Source of the DNA: Porphyromonadaceae bacterium W3.11
GTDB taxonomy: Bacteria > Bacteroidota > Bacteroidia > Bacteroidales > Porphyromonadaceae
DNA length: 64,000 bases
Assembly (NCBI GenBank): GCA_030434245.1
Contig: JAUISX010000004.1
Location: 354,158-418,157, forward strand
Direction: 5' to 3'
The notes under the pieces were generated by a model. That model made no database searches and was not told the origin of the DNA. It worked only from the letters and a program-made list of their open reading frames with translations. Made by a program: the position numbers and the translations under genes. Below are positions 1 to 8,121 of the stretch, in pieces; positions within the stretch are counted from its first letter, which is position 1, and every line of letters starts with the position of its first letter.

Positions 1-386
1 AGTTCTAGAGCAGCAGCACCAGCATCAATCAATTGACCAGCATAGTCCAACCAAGAGTCAGCCTTATAGCAATTGATACTTGCGATAATAGGCACATCTA
101 CTTCATTACGACACTGCTTAATCAAGTCGATATGCTCTTGAAGAGCATGACTCTTGACGTAGTGATTAAGGTACTCCATAGCCTCTGGGTACCCGCTTCC
201 CTCACTCATATAATTTATTTCTTGCTCTAATTGCTCTTCGAAAATAGATTTCAATATGATCGCACCTGCTCCAGCATTAGCGAACTCCTTTATTTTCTCT
301 GTTTTTTGTGTCAGACCTGAGCTAGCCACAATAAAAGGGCTTTGTAGTTTGAGCTTTTTAGCATAAAGCGTAGAAATATCTGCCAT
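1..386 (-). CDS. Dihydroorotate dehydrogenase-like protein (partial, 3' part outside window)
   Basis: The minus-strand reading frame is open from an ATG at 386 to the window edge. It encodes the first 128 or so residues of a TIM-barrel flavoprotein. The start (MADISTLYAKKLKLQSPF), the following VASSGLTQ stretch and the NAGAGAIILKSIFEEQ segment match the N-terminus of the dihydroorotate dehydrogenase family (PF01180). The family oxidises dihydroorotate with FMN in pyrimidine synthesis, but many Bacteroidota carry a paralog of uncertain substrate, so I do not assign pyrD. The catalytic residues lie beyond the edge. It is followed upstream by a Nudix gene on the same strand with an 83-bp gap. 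Confidence 0.75.
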   Translation of the reverse strand, partial: MADISTLYAKKLKLQSPFIVASSGLTQKTEKIKEFANAGAGAIILKSIFEEQLEQEINYMSEGSGYPEAMEYLNHYVKSHALQEHIDLIKQCRNEVDVPIIASINCYKADSWLDYAGQLIDAGAAALE

Positions 387-469
387 AGTTTAATTATTTC
401 TTGATGTAATGTATTTTTAACCTTTTCCCATACAAAGATAATAAATTATCTCTACTGAGGGTTGAGCAT

Positions 470-1051
470 TTAGAGTAGATGCTTCTCTTTGATAGCCTTA
501 ATGGCTTGACGGACCGAAGCTAGGCCAAACTTTTCTGGTTCTAGCTCAGAGAAGTGGACCGCGATAAGCTCTGCAACATCATCTCTCCCTTGTCCCACAT
601 ATGGCATAACGGACTCTACTTCAATATGGTAAAAGAGGTCAGTAGTATGCACATCGAAATCGCTATACGGGTACACATTTGGGATCGAGAAGAGATATTT
701 TAATTTGCTATGCACGCCACTACGAGTCCCTTGCTTCACATCTATACCAGTCTCCTCTAGAACCTCTCTAGCCATACCAGCCTCCACTGACTCAAATGGG
801 TCTATAAACCCTCCAGGTAAGTCCCATGTACCCTGAGCTGGATCATAACGACGGATCGCCACTAACACATTATTGACCCGATCAGTAATGATACATGCAC
901 AGGCCGTAGATGGATTGAGGTAATATATAAAGCCACAGTCCTCACAACGCTTACTCTTAAAATTATTCTCAACAAACTCTTTACTACCACATTTTGGGCA
1001 GTATTCGAACCCCTCTAAAGGATGCTTTTCATTGCTTTTCTGTTTGCTCAT
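470..1051 (-). CDS. Nudix hydrolase with N-terminal zinc ribbon
   Basis: A 193-residue protein. Cys18/Cys21 and Cys36/Cys39 form a CxxC...CxxC zinc ribbon. It is followed by a complete Nudix box at about 81-103 (G-x5-E-x7-RE-V-x-EE-x-GI), which binds Mg2+ and cleaves nucleoside diphosphates linked to another moiety. The zinc ribbon plus Nudix layout resembles NADH pyrophosphatase (NudC) and ADP-ribose or nucleotide-sugar hydrolases, but the protein is shorter than NudC, so the substrate is unknown. It lies 13 bp downstream of holA on the same strand and is probably co-transcribed with it. Confidence 0.85.
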   Translation of the reverse strand: MSKQKSNEKHPLEGFEYCPKCGSKEFVENNFKSKRCEDCGFIYYLNPSTACACIITDRVNNVLVAIRRYDPAQGTWDLPGGFIDPFESVEAGMAREVLEETGIDVKQGTRSGVHSKLKYLFSIPNVYPYSDFDVHTTDLFYHIEVESVMPYVGQGRDDVAELIAVHFSELEPEKFGLASVRQAIKAIKEKHLL

Positions 1052-1064
1052 ATCCCATTCACTC

Positions 1065-2123
1065 TTAATTGAATATAAATAATACTAGATCTATGAGGAT
1101 CTCCTCACTACTACCATCCTCCCCATACATACCCTTACTTCGGGCATCACATCGTCTCAAGTAACTAATAATCTGAGTCACTTTAAAGGCCCCATAGTTC
1201 CTCAACCCCTGAATATATTCCTTTACAAAGAAAGGTCGATCGATCCCTAATTGCTTCATGACAGCCTGCTCCGTCTTTGGAGGAGGAGTATAGAAGGCTA
1301 TTAAGAGATTTGCATAATAATCAAATAATTGTGGCAAAAGCATCTGCACAGGGGCCCTCTTTTCATCTGAAGAAAGGCTCATCGCAATCTGTATGGCTTT
1401 TGCTTTATTCTTTTCTGCCAATGCACGCCTCAAATCAAAGACAGAGTACTCCTTATTGATACTCGTGTACTTTAGTATCATATCTGATGTCACCAAAGTT
1501 CTCTGCTGAGGAGACAAGGCGGTCTCCAACTTCTCAAACTCGTTATCCATACGGGTCAAATCGGTACCGATGCGTTCAGCGACCAGCTGGATGGCGGAGA
1601 AATCAAGTTTCAGTCCATGCTCTTGTGCCAAGGGTTGGATGTATGGCTCTATCTGATAATCCCTAATCTCTGGACTATTCACTATGATGCCATACTCCTC
1701 TAGTCTCTTAACATACTTACTACGCCGAGAGATAGTCTTTCCTCCCTTAATGCACAAGACCAATATATTATATGGATTAGGCCTATCAATCAGCGTAGTT
1801 AGTGCCTCAAGCGAATGACCACCTCCACTTTCACCGCCACGAATCAATGCCTGTGCCTCTCGGACGACAACGATTGTCCTATTTCCACCCATAGGGTAAC
1901 GACGACACGTCGTCATAATCTCTTCTACACTCGTACCTGACCCATATAGCAAAGTATAATTAAAGTCCCGCTCTTCTTCATTAGGCATGTATGTAGATAG
2001 GATTTTTTTCTCTATCTTGTCCGTAAAGTACTCCTCCACACCCATCAGGATATAAATCGGGAACGGTTTGCGGTCAGGACGAATCTCCTGAAGGATATTT
2101 TGTGGTTTATCGCTATACGGCAT
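1065..2123 (-). CDS. holA: DNA polymerase III subunit delta
   Basis: A 352-residue protein of the usual length for the delta clamp-loader subunit, which opens the beta sliding clamp during replication. Family features are the N-terminal YILMGVEEYFTDKIEK segment (a degenerate AAA+ nucleotide fold), GGNRTIVVVREAQ near residue 80, and a C-terminal helical collar with the DLRRALAEKNKAKA stretch. It is the first gene of a minus-strand pair with the Nudix gene. It is divergent from the HsdR-N-like gene at 2192, with a 68-bp shared upstream region. I recall holA next to an HsdR-N-like gene in other Bacteroidota. Confidence 0.9.
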   Translation of the reverse strand: MPYSDKPQNILQEIRPDRKPFPIYILMGVEEYFTDKIEKKILSTYMPNEEERDFNYTLLYGSGTSVEEIMTTCRRYPMGGNRTIVVVREAQALIRGGESGGGHSLEALTTLIDRPNPYNILVLCIKGGKTISRRSKYVKRLEEYGIIVNSPEIRDYQIEPYIQPLAQEHGLKLDFSAIQLVAERIGTDLTRMDNEFEKLETALSPQQRTLVTSDMILKYTSINKEYSVFDLRRALAEKNKAKAIQIAMSLSSDEKRAPVQMLLPQLFDYYANLLIAFYTPPPKTEQAVMKQLGIDRPFFVKEYIQGLRNYGAFKVTQIISYLRRCDARSKGMYGEDGSSEEILIDLVLFIFN

Positions 2124-2191
2124 AGAGTATTAATTAACTTGAGGGGCTGATCAAATTATCCCCCTACTCCACAAAGATATAAAAAAGTATA

Positions 2192-2623
2192 ATGAGTGAA
2201 AATAAAAACGATACTGTTTTTGACCCCATTCGACAAAAAAGGGTAGCATTAACTCCCGAAGAGAGAGTTAGGCAAGCCTTTGTACACCACCTTATACACA
2301 AGCTTAACTACCCACCCTCTCGCTTAGCCAATGAATACTGCATCACCATCGGCAAGGTCCAACGCAGATGTGATACAGTAGTATTCTCCTCAATACTACA
2401 GCCCCTAATGGTAATTGAATACAAAGCTCCCAGCATATCACTCTCCCAAGGAGTGGTAGATCAGGCATTTAGATACAATTCCGTCCTTCGAGTCCCCTAT
2501 ATCATACTAAGCAATGGTTTACAGAGCTTGGCTTTTAATGTCGGGTATGATGGTGACCCTACTATTCAATTAGATCACATCCCCACATTTCAAGAGTTAA
2601 ATAATAACCTTAATCAGAAATAA
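2192..2623 (+). CDS. Type I restriction enzyme R N-terminal-domain protein (stand-alone)
   Basis: A 143-residue protein matching the HSDR_N family (PF13588). It begins with FDPIRQKRVALTPEERVRQ, followed by a nuclease-like core with RRCDTVVF, VIEYKAP and a GVVDQAFRYN helix. The D...ExK arrangement (about Asp61, Glu74, Lys76) is that of a PD-(D/E)XK nuclease. There are no helicase or methylase partners here, so this is not a working type I restriction system. Its position beside holA suggests a housekeeping or repair role, which is inference. Confidence 0.8.
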   Translation: MSENKNDTVFDPIRQKRVALTPEERVRQAFVHHLIHKLNYPPSRLANEYCITIGKVQRRCDTVVFSSILQPLMVIEYKAPSISLSQGVVDQAFRYNSVLRVPYIILSNGLQSLAFNVGYDGDPTIQLDHIPTFQELNNNLNQK

Positions 2624-2677
2624 TGGGTAACTTTACAGCATAAAATAATAACTTTATAATTAATCAATAAAATTACT

Positions 2678-3877
2678 ATGTACGGAAAAATCAAAGAGCA
2701 TCTCCAAAAGGAGATCGCTGATATTAAAGAGGCTGGACTTTACAAAAACGAACGTATCATCAATAGTCACCAGAAAGCTGCTATCACAGTAGATCAAAAT
2801 GGTAAGACTGTTCCTGTACTTAACTTCTGTGCTAATAACTACCTTGGACTATCTGATAATCCTAGACTTATCCAAGCAGCAAAGGATATGATGGACAAGA
2901 GAGGCTTTGGTCTATCTTCTGTTCGCTTCATCTGCGGTACACAGGATATCCACAAGGAGCTTGAAGCCGCTATTAGCAAATACTTCAAGACTGAGGATAC
3001 TATCCTTTACGCAGCTTGCTTTGATGCAAATGGTGGGGTATTCGAACCAATCCTAACTGACGAAGATGCTATCATCTCTGATAGTCTTAACCACGCTTCT
3101 ATCATCGACGGTGTTCGCCTATGTAAGGCTAAACGTTATCGTTATGCTAATGCTGATATGGCAGAGCTTGAAGAGTGTCTAAAGAAAGCCCAAGAACAGC
3201 GTCACCGCATTATCGTTACCGATGGTGTATTCTCAATGGACGGAAACGTTGCTCCTATGGACAAAATCTGTGACCTTGCTGAGAAGTATGATGCTCTAGT
3301 CATGGTGGACGAATGTCACTCTGCAGGTGTGGTAGGTAAGACCGGTCATGGTGTAAGCGAGCAGTTTGATGCTTACGGACGTATCGATATCATCACTGGT
3401 ACTCTAGGTAAGGCATTTGGTGGTGCTATTGGTGGTTTCACTACTGGTAGAAAAGAGATCATTGACCTCCTTCGCCAACGCAGCCGCCCATACCTATTCA
3501 GTAACTCTCTCCCACCAGCAGTGATTGGTGCAGGTCTTGAGATGTTCAAGATGCTTGAGGAGTCTGATGACCTTCACACTAAGCTCGCCGAAAACGTCAC
3601 CTACTTCCGTGACAAGATGATTGCCCTAGGCTTTGACATTAAGCCTACTCAGAGTGCTATCTGTGCAGTAATGCTTTATGATGCACCATTGAGCCAGAAG
3701 TTTGCAGCTCGCATGCTTGAGGAAGGTATATATGTAACTGGATTCTATTACCCAGTTGTACCAAAGGGCGAAGCTCGTATCCGTGTACAGCTATCTGCTG
3801 GTCACGATCGTGAGCACCTAGATAAGGCTATCGCTGCATTTGAAAAGGTAGGACGTGAACTTGGAGTAATCAAGTAA
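2678..3877 (+). CDS. kbl: Glycine C-acetyltransferase (2-amino-3-ketobutyrate CoA ligase)
   Basis: A 399-residue PLP enzyme of the alpha-oxoamine synthase family. It joins glycine and acetyl-CoA to 2-amino-3-ketobutyrate, or runs the reverse as the second step of threonine catabolism. NFCANNYLGLSDNP, the VDECHSAGVVG motif and the PLP-lysine region GTLGKAFGGAIGG are intact, and the length is typical. Serine palmitoyltransferase and 8-amino-7-oxononanoate synthase are relatives, but the N-terminus and the FCANNYLGL motif favour Kbl. No threonine dehydrogenase gene is adjacent. It ends in a strong terminator at 3909-3940. Confidence 0.9.
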   Translation: MYGKIKEHLQKEIADIKEAGLYKNERIINSHQKAAITVDQNGKTVPVLNFCANNYLGLSDNPRLIQAAKDMMDKRGFGLSSVRFICGTQDIHKELEAAISKYFKTEDTILYAACFDANGGVFEPILTDEDAIISDSLNHASIIDGVRLCKAKRYRYANADMAELEECLKKAQEQRHRIIVTDGVFSMDGNVAPMDKICDLAEKYDALVMVDECHSAGVVGKTGHGVSEQFDAYGRIDIITGTLGKAFGGAIGGFTTGRKEIIDLLRQRSRPYLFSNSLPPAVIGAGLEMFKMLEESDDLHTKLAENVTYFRDKMIALGFDIKPTQSAICAVMLYDAPLSQKFAARMLEEGIYVTGFYYPVVPKGEARIRVQLSAGHDREHLDKAIAAFEKVGRELGVIK

Positions 3878-3908
3878 CTCTCCCCCCTACTTAATAATCT
3901 ATAAAGAT

Positions 3909-3940
3909 CGAGGACTTATCTATGCATAGATAAGTCCTCG
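3909..3940 (+). terminator. Intrinsic terminator after kbl
   Basis: A perfect 32-nt palindrome (CGAGGACTTATCTATG and its complement) is followed by CTTTTATTT. It lies 32 bp past the kbl stop codon. The rest of the gap to 4290 holds no gene I can support. Confidence 0.85.
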
Positions 3941-4290
3941 CTTTTATTTAATGAAAACAGATAAGCCTTCATTCGGTCCTAAATGCTTTAGCTGATATTT
4001 CTTTGCTTATACGTTTTTCTATAATAAATATTCCCTTATCGGTAAGAGACCTTCCACTTTACTGACAAGACAACTCATTATTTAGATAAAAAAGGAGGCC
4101 TCATAGTATGAGAATGGCACTAGGAATGAAACAAAAGCCCTAATACTGAATCAACACTCTAGTCGCATATCGTGCAAAACACTCCGTAACAAAAATAGAT
4201 CCCCAGGTAGACACTTTTTTCTTTCATGCTGATAAGATTATTTTGTATAATTACTTTTTATAAGAATTTACCACAAGAAAAAGTAAAGTC

Positions 4291-4782
4291 ATGGAAATAA
4301 GAGTCATTAAGGGCGATATCACGACCGCGGATGTAGATGCTATTGTCAATGCGGCTAATAACACGCTACTGGGTGGTGGCGGTGTGGATGGTGCCATACA
4401 TAGAGCCGCCGGAGAGGAGCTATATCATGAATGTAAAACACTTGGTGGATGTGCCACGGGAGAGGCAAAAATAACTAAGGGTTATAACCTAAAGGCGAAG
4501 TACGTCATCCATACCGTAGGTCCCATTTGGGAGGACGGGACTAAAGGAGAGCCCGAGTTACTAGCCAATTGTTATATCAATGCCATCAAACTTGCTAATG
4601 AATATCAGCTCTCCTCAATCGCGTTTCCAGCGATCAGTACTGGAGTCTATCACTATCCAGTAACATTGGCATCCCGCGTAGCTATTGATACGCTTAGACG
4701 GACAAATTACGAAGGACTCATCCTGATTTATGCTTTTGATGACCTGACCTATGAGACCTACACAGATATACTTTCCGAGTAA
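4291..4782 (+). CDS. Macro-domain protein, O-acetyl-ADP-ribose deacetylase-like
   Basis: A 163-residue single macro domain that binds or hydrolyses ADP-ribose derivatives. The ADP-ribose loops are clear: [21 protein letters not shown] at the start, [14 protein letters not shown] at about 30-43, [11 protein letters not shown], and HTVGPIW before [13 protein letters not shown]. This is the MacroD/YmdB type, which removes acetyl from O-acetyl-ADP-ribose or mono-ADP-ribose from proteins. It is not next to a toxin (DarT-like) gene, so I see no antitoxin context. It appears monocistronic, with 197 bp to tdk. Confidence 0.9.
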   Translation: MEIRVIKGDITTADVDAIVNAANNTLLGGGGVDGAIHRAAGEELYHECKTLGGCATGEAKITKGYNLKAKYVIHTVGPIWEDGTKGEPELLANCYINAIKLANEYQLSSIAFPAISTGVYHYPVTLASRVAIDTLRRTNYEGLILIYAFDDLTYETYTDILSE

Positions 4783-4855
4783 TTTTAAGTAAATAGTCAC
4801 CATTAGAATAGTAAAAATATCACCAAATGATATTTTTTGCTACATATAAATACCC

Positions 4856-4863
4856 TATATTTG
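4856..4863 (+). promoter_or_regulatory. Possible Bacteroidota -7 element upstream of tdk
   Basis: TATATTTG matches the TAnnTTTG -7 consensus of the Bacteroidota primary sigma factor. A TTTG sits at 4836-4839 with a spacing of only 16, shorter than the usual 19-21, so the match is weak. The predicted 5' leader to tdk would be about 110 nt. Confidence 0.3.
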
Positions 4864-4979
4864 TAGCTAGTTATGTCGGACATCTTGATGCGTCCTCACA
4901 TATACCTAACTTATGATTATATATGTTTATAAATCTCTGAATCCAAAAGATTTATAGAACTTCAATGCAATAACTAACT

Positions 4980-5564
4980 ATGGCTGGAAAGATTATCTTT
5001 AGATACGGGACTATGGGCTCTGCCAAGAGTGCCCACTTATTAATGACTGGTTATAATTTCGAGGAGCATGATAGAAAGGTGCTTTATATCAAACCCTCAA
5101 TTGACACACGTGATGGGGAAGCCATATACTCTAGAATAGGATTAAATAAAGCGTGTTCTATTGTACATGAGGATGAGCAAATCACCGATATCTTCCACAG
5201 AGAATTGTCTGAGTGTCATCGAAACTGCATCATACTTATAGATGAGTGTCAATTCTTATCCGCATCTCAAGTCGATGAACTAGCTGATATTGCTGATGAA
5301 TTCGGAGCGTTGATTATTTGCTATGGACTGAGAACGGATAGTAATTCCAACCTCTTCCCTGGCTCTAAACGACTATTCGAGATCGCAGATACCTTCGAAG
5401 AAGTAAAATCCACTTGTGACTGTGGTAAGAAAACAGTCATCAATGCTCGCTATAATGAAAAAGGATATATCCTCTCTAACAACCAAATCGATATCGGTGG
5501 AAATGACAAGTACAAAGCAGTCTGCCGAAGTTGCTGGAAAAAGGAACTCATCAAGGATAACTAA
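4980..5564 (+). CDS. tdk: Thymidine kinase
   Basis: A 194-residue type II thymidine kinase that phosphorylates thymidine with ATP in pyrimidine salvage. The P-loop is GTMGSAKS at about 10-17 (family GxMxSGKS, here with Ala in place of Gly). The Walker B-like segment is ILIDECQFL, and the substrate-lid zinc site is formed by CDCGKK and CRSCWK near the C-terminus. The length is normal. It stands alone between short intergenic regions. Confidence 0.92.
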   Translation: MAGKIIFRYGTMGSAKSAHLLMTGYNFEEHDRKVLYIKPSIDTRDGEAIYSRIGLNKACSIVHEDEQITDIFHRELSECHRNCIILIDECQFLSASQVDELADIADEFGALIICYGLRTDSNSNLFPGSKRLFEIADTFEEVKSTCDCGKKTVINARYNEKGYILSNNQIDIGGNDKYKAVCRSCWKKELIKDN

Positions 5565-5669
5565 AGCCATACTTATCTAGAAAGTGGATATTTTTTAGAG
5601 TGGTAGTATGAGAAAAATAGGTACTTTTGAAACTAACTTGAGAAGATAAACTTCTAAGCAAAGAAAATT

Positions 5670-6080
5670 ATGAAGCAATTATTTAAGACTCTTGCCCTGA
5701 TCACATTGGCATTAATGTTAGGTGCTTGTGATGATAATTCTAATGACCTCGTTGGAAAATGGGACGACACCATCAAACTTTCTGAAAAGAAGGTGGAGTT
5801 CAACTCAGACAAAAACAGTAAAACCATCACCACTCAGGGCGATAAGTGGTGGGTAGGAGATATTAGTATAGAAGGTGAAAATCTTCATTTAACACCAGAG
5901 CAAGGCACCCATAAAGAGGATTTCAAATTTAGTAAGGATTACCTAACCGTGGAAAGAGACAAGAAGTCCATAACCATCACTATGGATGAAAATAAGACTA
6001 ATGCCAAAAGAGAAGTCGTCATCATACTTCAGGCTGGTGATTACTTTGACTACATCCACGTTACTCAAGATCATAAATAA
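5670..6080 (+). CDS. Small lipoprotein with BACON-like C-terminal strand
   Basis: A 136-residue protein with a lipoprotein signal peptide (hydrophobic stretch, then LMLGAC with Cys20). The mature part starts DDNSNDLVGKWDD and is short and beta-rich. Its end, with a TNAKREVVIIL strand and a final YIHVTQ, resembles the last strands of the BACON domain common in Bacteroidota surface proteins. No catalytic motif is visible, and the function is unknown. Confidence 0.7.
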   Translation: MKQLFKTLALITLALMLGACDDNSNDLVGKWDDTIKLSEKKVEFNSDKNSKTITTQGDKWWVGDISIEGENLHLTPEQGTHKEDFKFSKDYLTVERDKKSITITMDENKTNAKREVVIILQAGDYFDYIHVTQDHK

Positions 6081-6130
6081 GAGATCTCCTCATTGAGAGG
6101 AAGCCATTGATGGGCTTAGCGTAAGATTAA

Positions 6131-6178
6131 ATAACGCAGAGGGGGTAGTGTTCATATGAGCACTACCCCCTCTGTTAT
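6131..6178. terminator. Bidirectional terminator between the lipoprotein gene and aqpZ
   Basis: AGAGGGGGTAGTG pairs with CACTACCCCCTCT around a 10-nt loop, with flanking ATAAC/GTTAT extending the stem. It lies between convergent genes and could serve both. Confidence 0.8.
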
Positions 6179-6197
6179 AGAGATATTTAGCTAAGGC

Positions 6198-6893
6198 TTA
6201 TACGATCTTAGCTTCAGATGGTTCGTTCTCCACAGTGATGACCTTCCAAACTCCTGAAGCAATCACAGCACCAAGCATAGGAGCCACGATGAATAACCAC
6301 AATTGCTGAAGAGCCATACCACCTTGGAAGATAGCAGGACCTATACTACGAGCAGGATTGACAGATGTTCCTGTGATAGGAATACATACAATATGGATCA
6401 GCACAAGTGTTAGACCAATAGCCAGTCCAGCAAATTTATTCAGACCATTCTTAGCTGTCACACCTAATACCACGAGTACGAAGATAAAGGTAAAAACAGT
6501 TTCGGCAACAAAAGCAACAGCTGTAGCTCCTTCTGCATATCCATTAGCACCTGTCAGCGTAGTGGTAGAGCCTGAGTCCTTAGCCAAGAACCATAACACG
6601 CCTGATCCCAATAATGCTCCAATGACCTGAAAGACCATATACATTACCGCATCTTTACCACTCATTCTGCCACTAAGCCATACACCCAGTGTAATCGCTG
6701 GATTGATGTGACAGCCTGAAATACTACCAATGCCATACGCCATAGCGACTACGGAAAGACCAAAGGCAAACGCGACCCCAAGTGTGCCTACTGTAGCAAA
6801 CGTGGCACCAGGTACACCAGCAAATACAGCAGCCCCACATCCCATTAATACCAGCACCATCGTGCCTATCATCTCGGCTAAATACTTTTTCAT
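6198..6893 (-). CDS. aqpZ: Aquaporin Z-like water channel
   Basis: A 231-residue integral membrane protein of the MIP family with six predicted membrane segments and both half-helix NPA motifs, CHINPAITLG and GTSVNPARSIGPA. The second is followed by the arginine of the selectivity filter. The tight-filter pattern (NPARSIGPA, no extended loops) favours a water-selective AqpZ over a glycerol facilitator. It is monocistronic and convergent with the upstream lipoprotein gene. Confidence 0.92.
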   Translation of the reverse strand: MKKYLAEMIGTMVLVLMGCGAAVFAGVPGATFATVGTLGVAFAFGLSVVAMAYGIGSISGCHINPAITLGVWLSGRMSGKDAVMYMVFQVIGALLGSGVLWFLAKDSGSTTTLTGANGYAEGATAVAFVAETVFTFIFVLVVLGVTAKNGLNKFAGLAIGLTLVLIHIVCIPITGTSVNPARSIGPAIFQGGMALQQLWLFIVAPMLGAVIASGVWKVITVENEPSEAKIV

Positions 6894-7058
6894 ATCATTT
6901 TTATTCTATGTGATAAATTAATTACACACCTTAAAATAAGGTATCAATTTGTCATAAAGGTACACTTAATTTATCACTCTGATAATTTATTTAGTTTTTT
7001 TATAATTAACGCCTGATGCTAGTTTACCTAAATAAGCATATTTATAGGGGTATCCGAG

Positions 7059-7445
7059 TTATCGTACCACAGGTAGCCCTTCGCCTTCCCATTCAATGAT
7101 GCCACCTTTGAGATTGACGATCTGATAGCCCTCCTTTGCCAGTTTATTAGCGGCTTGCATACTTCTAGCACCAGATCTGCAATACAGATAGACCTTAAGT
7201 GTCTTATCCAAAGTTTTATTGGCTTCATCCACGAAATCAGACCTCTTTATATCCAGGTTAATGGCTCCTTCAATATGCCCATTAGTAAATTCTGTTGGAG
7301 TCCTCACGTCAATGAGCTGAACGTCATCAGCTGATATTTCTTTCTTAAAAGCCTCAGCATTAACAGATTCAATGTTTTGATTTCCTGCACAGGCACCTAA
7401 TAAGGTTGCTAATAGTCCCATTACAATTAAATAAATTCGTTTCAT
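7059..7445 (-). CDS. Rhodanese-domain lipoprotein
   Basis: I place the start at 7445 (MKRIYLIVMGLLATLLGAC), which gives a clean lipoprotein signal with the lipobox Cys at about 19. An in-frame ATG at 7478 would disrupt it. The mature protein is a single rhodanese domain: LIDVRTPTEFTNGHIEGAINLD, then the active-site loop YLYCRSGARS with the catalytic cysteine and arginine, ending GGIIEWEGEGLPV. It is likely a periplasmic or membrane-anchored sulfur or selenium transferase. No sulfur-metabolism gene is adjacent. Confidence 0.85.
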   Translation of the reverse strand: MKRIYLIVMGLLATLLGACAGNQNIESVNAEAFKKEISADDVQLIDVRTPTEFTNGHIEGAINLDIKRSDFVDEANKTLDKTLKVYLYCRSGARSMQAANKLAKEGYQIVNLKGGIIEWEGEGLPVVR

Positions 7446-8056
7446 AATCAAGTAACTCTCCCCCATTTTTATTCTCAAATTAACGAACCAAATTTAGCAT
7501 TTTTCTGGAGAAACACCAGCATAGTGCGACTTAAAATGGAACCTCCACATCTGTAAGAAATCATTGATCATTGTACTAAATGTGTTAATGATAGAGGCTA
7601 TTTAGAACAACCCTCAGGAGCTGTTCCAAATGTATTATATATAAAAATGAATGCCGGTTATCAATCGAAAGCATGACGACAAAAAAAGCCCCGAATGTAG
7701 GCTGTAATTTCTTCTTATAAGAAACACATCTTCTTCTCATAGGAAAAATAAATTGTTCCTATGAGAAGCATTTCTCTTTCATATAACTAAAAATTCAATC
7801 GCATTATACTCTTTACAAAGAGACTCTAGGTTACAGATAGACGCCTATTATACATCGCTATATATCAGTTTATTATGTCTCTTATATCTTCTATAATTTT
7901 TAATTTTTCTTCCGTCAATGTGATTTGTCTTACGAATGGTCATAATCATATATCAGAAGAGTGTAAGAAAAACGTTTAAGACACTAGCACCGTCATTTGA
8001 CCATTATCCCGTACCTCAATGCCCCTACCAATATATTAGACTTAAGAAGAGGAAAG
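7446..8056. other. Gene-free divergent region upstream of the metal ATPase
   Basis: About 610 bp with no credible reading frame. It contains the phased palindrome array at 7712-7789 and otherwise AT-rich sequence without tRNA or clear terminator structure. Confidence 0.6.
7712..7789. repeat. Phased palindrome array, copy A (four boxes, 22-bp period)
   Basis: Four 12-bp boxes have centres exactly 22 bp apart: TTCTTATAAGAA (7712-7723), TTCTCATAGGAA (7734-7745), TTCCTATGAGAA (7756-7767) and TTCATATAACTA (7778-7789). The 10-bp spacers are A-rich and not conserved. Two other copies occur at 29757-29834 and 57637-57714. The first three boxes are near-palindromic. The fourth is degenerate but identical to box four of copy C. 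Confidence 0.9.
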
Positions 8057-8075
8057 CTTGCAAGCCAGTTGCAAG
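8057..8075. promoter_or_regulatory. 7-5-7 inverted repeat, candidate Fur-family operator
   Basis: CTTGCAA, five bases (GCCAG), then TTGCAAG form a perfect dyad. It sits 10 bp upstream of the -7 element of the ATPase gene. Because the operon's last gene is a Fur-family metalloregulator, this is the natural candidate for autoregulatory binding, which is inference. Confidence 0.5.
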
Positions 8076-8085
8076 TCAAATATCG

Positions 8086-8093
8086 TACCTTTG
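8086..8093 (+). promoter_or_regulatory. -7 promoter element of the metal ATPase operon
   Basis: TACCTTTG matches TAnnTTTG and lies 28 bp upstream of the ATG at 8122. No perfect -33 TTTG is present at the standard distance, which may fit a regulated promoter. Confidence 0.55.
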
Positions 8094-8121
8094 ATACAAA
8101 TTAGAAATAGAGCCATTTTTT

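Noticed and set aside
2192-2623. Type I restriction-modification system
   Set aside because: Only an HsdR-N-like domain is present. No helicase, HsdM or HsdS gene is nearby.
4291-4782. DarTG-type toxin-antitoxin based on the macro domain
   Set aside because: No DarT-like gene is adjacent, and the domain matches the MacroD deacetylase type.
7712-7789. CRISPR array interpretation of the 22-bp repeats
   Set aside because: Boxes are only 12 bp and palindromic, spacers are 10 bp, there are four units, and no cas genes are present.
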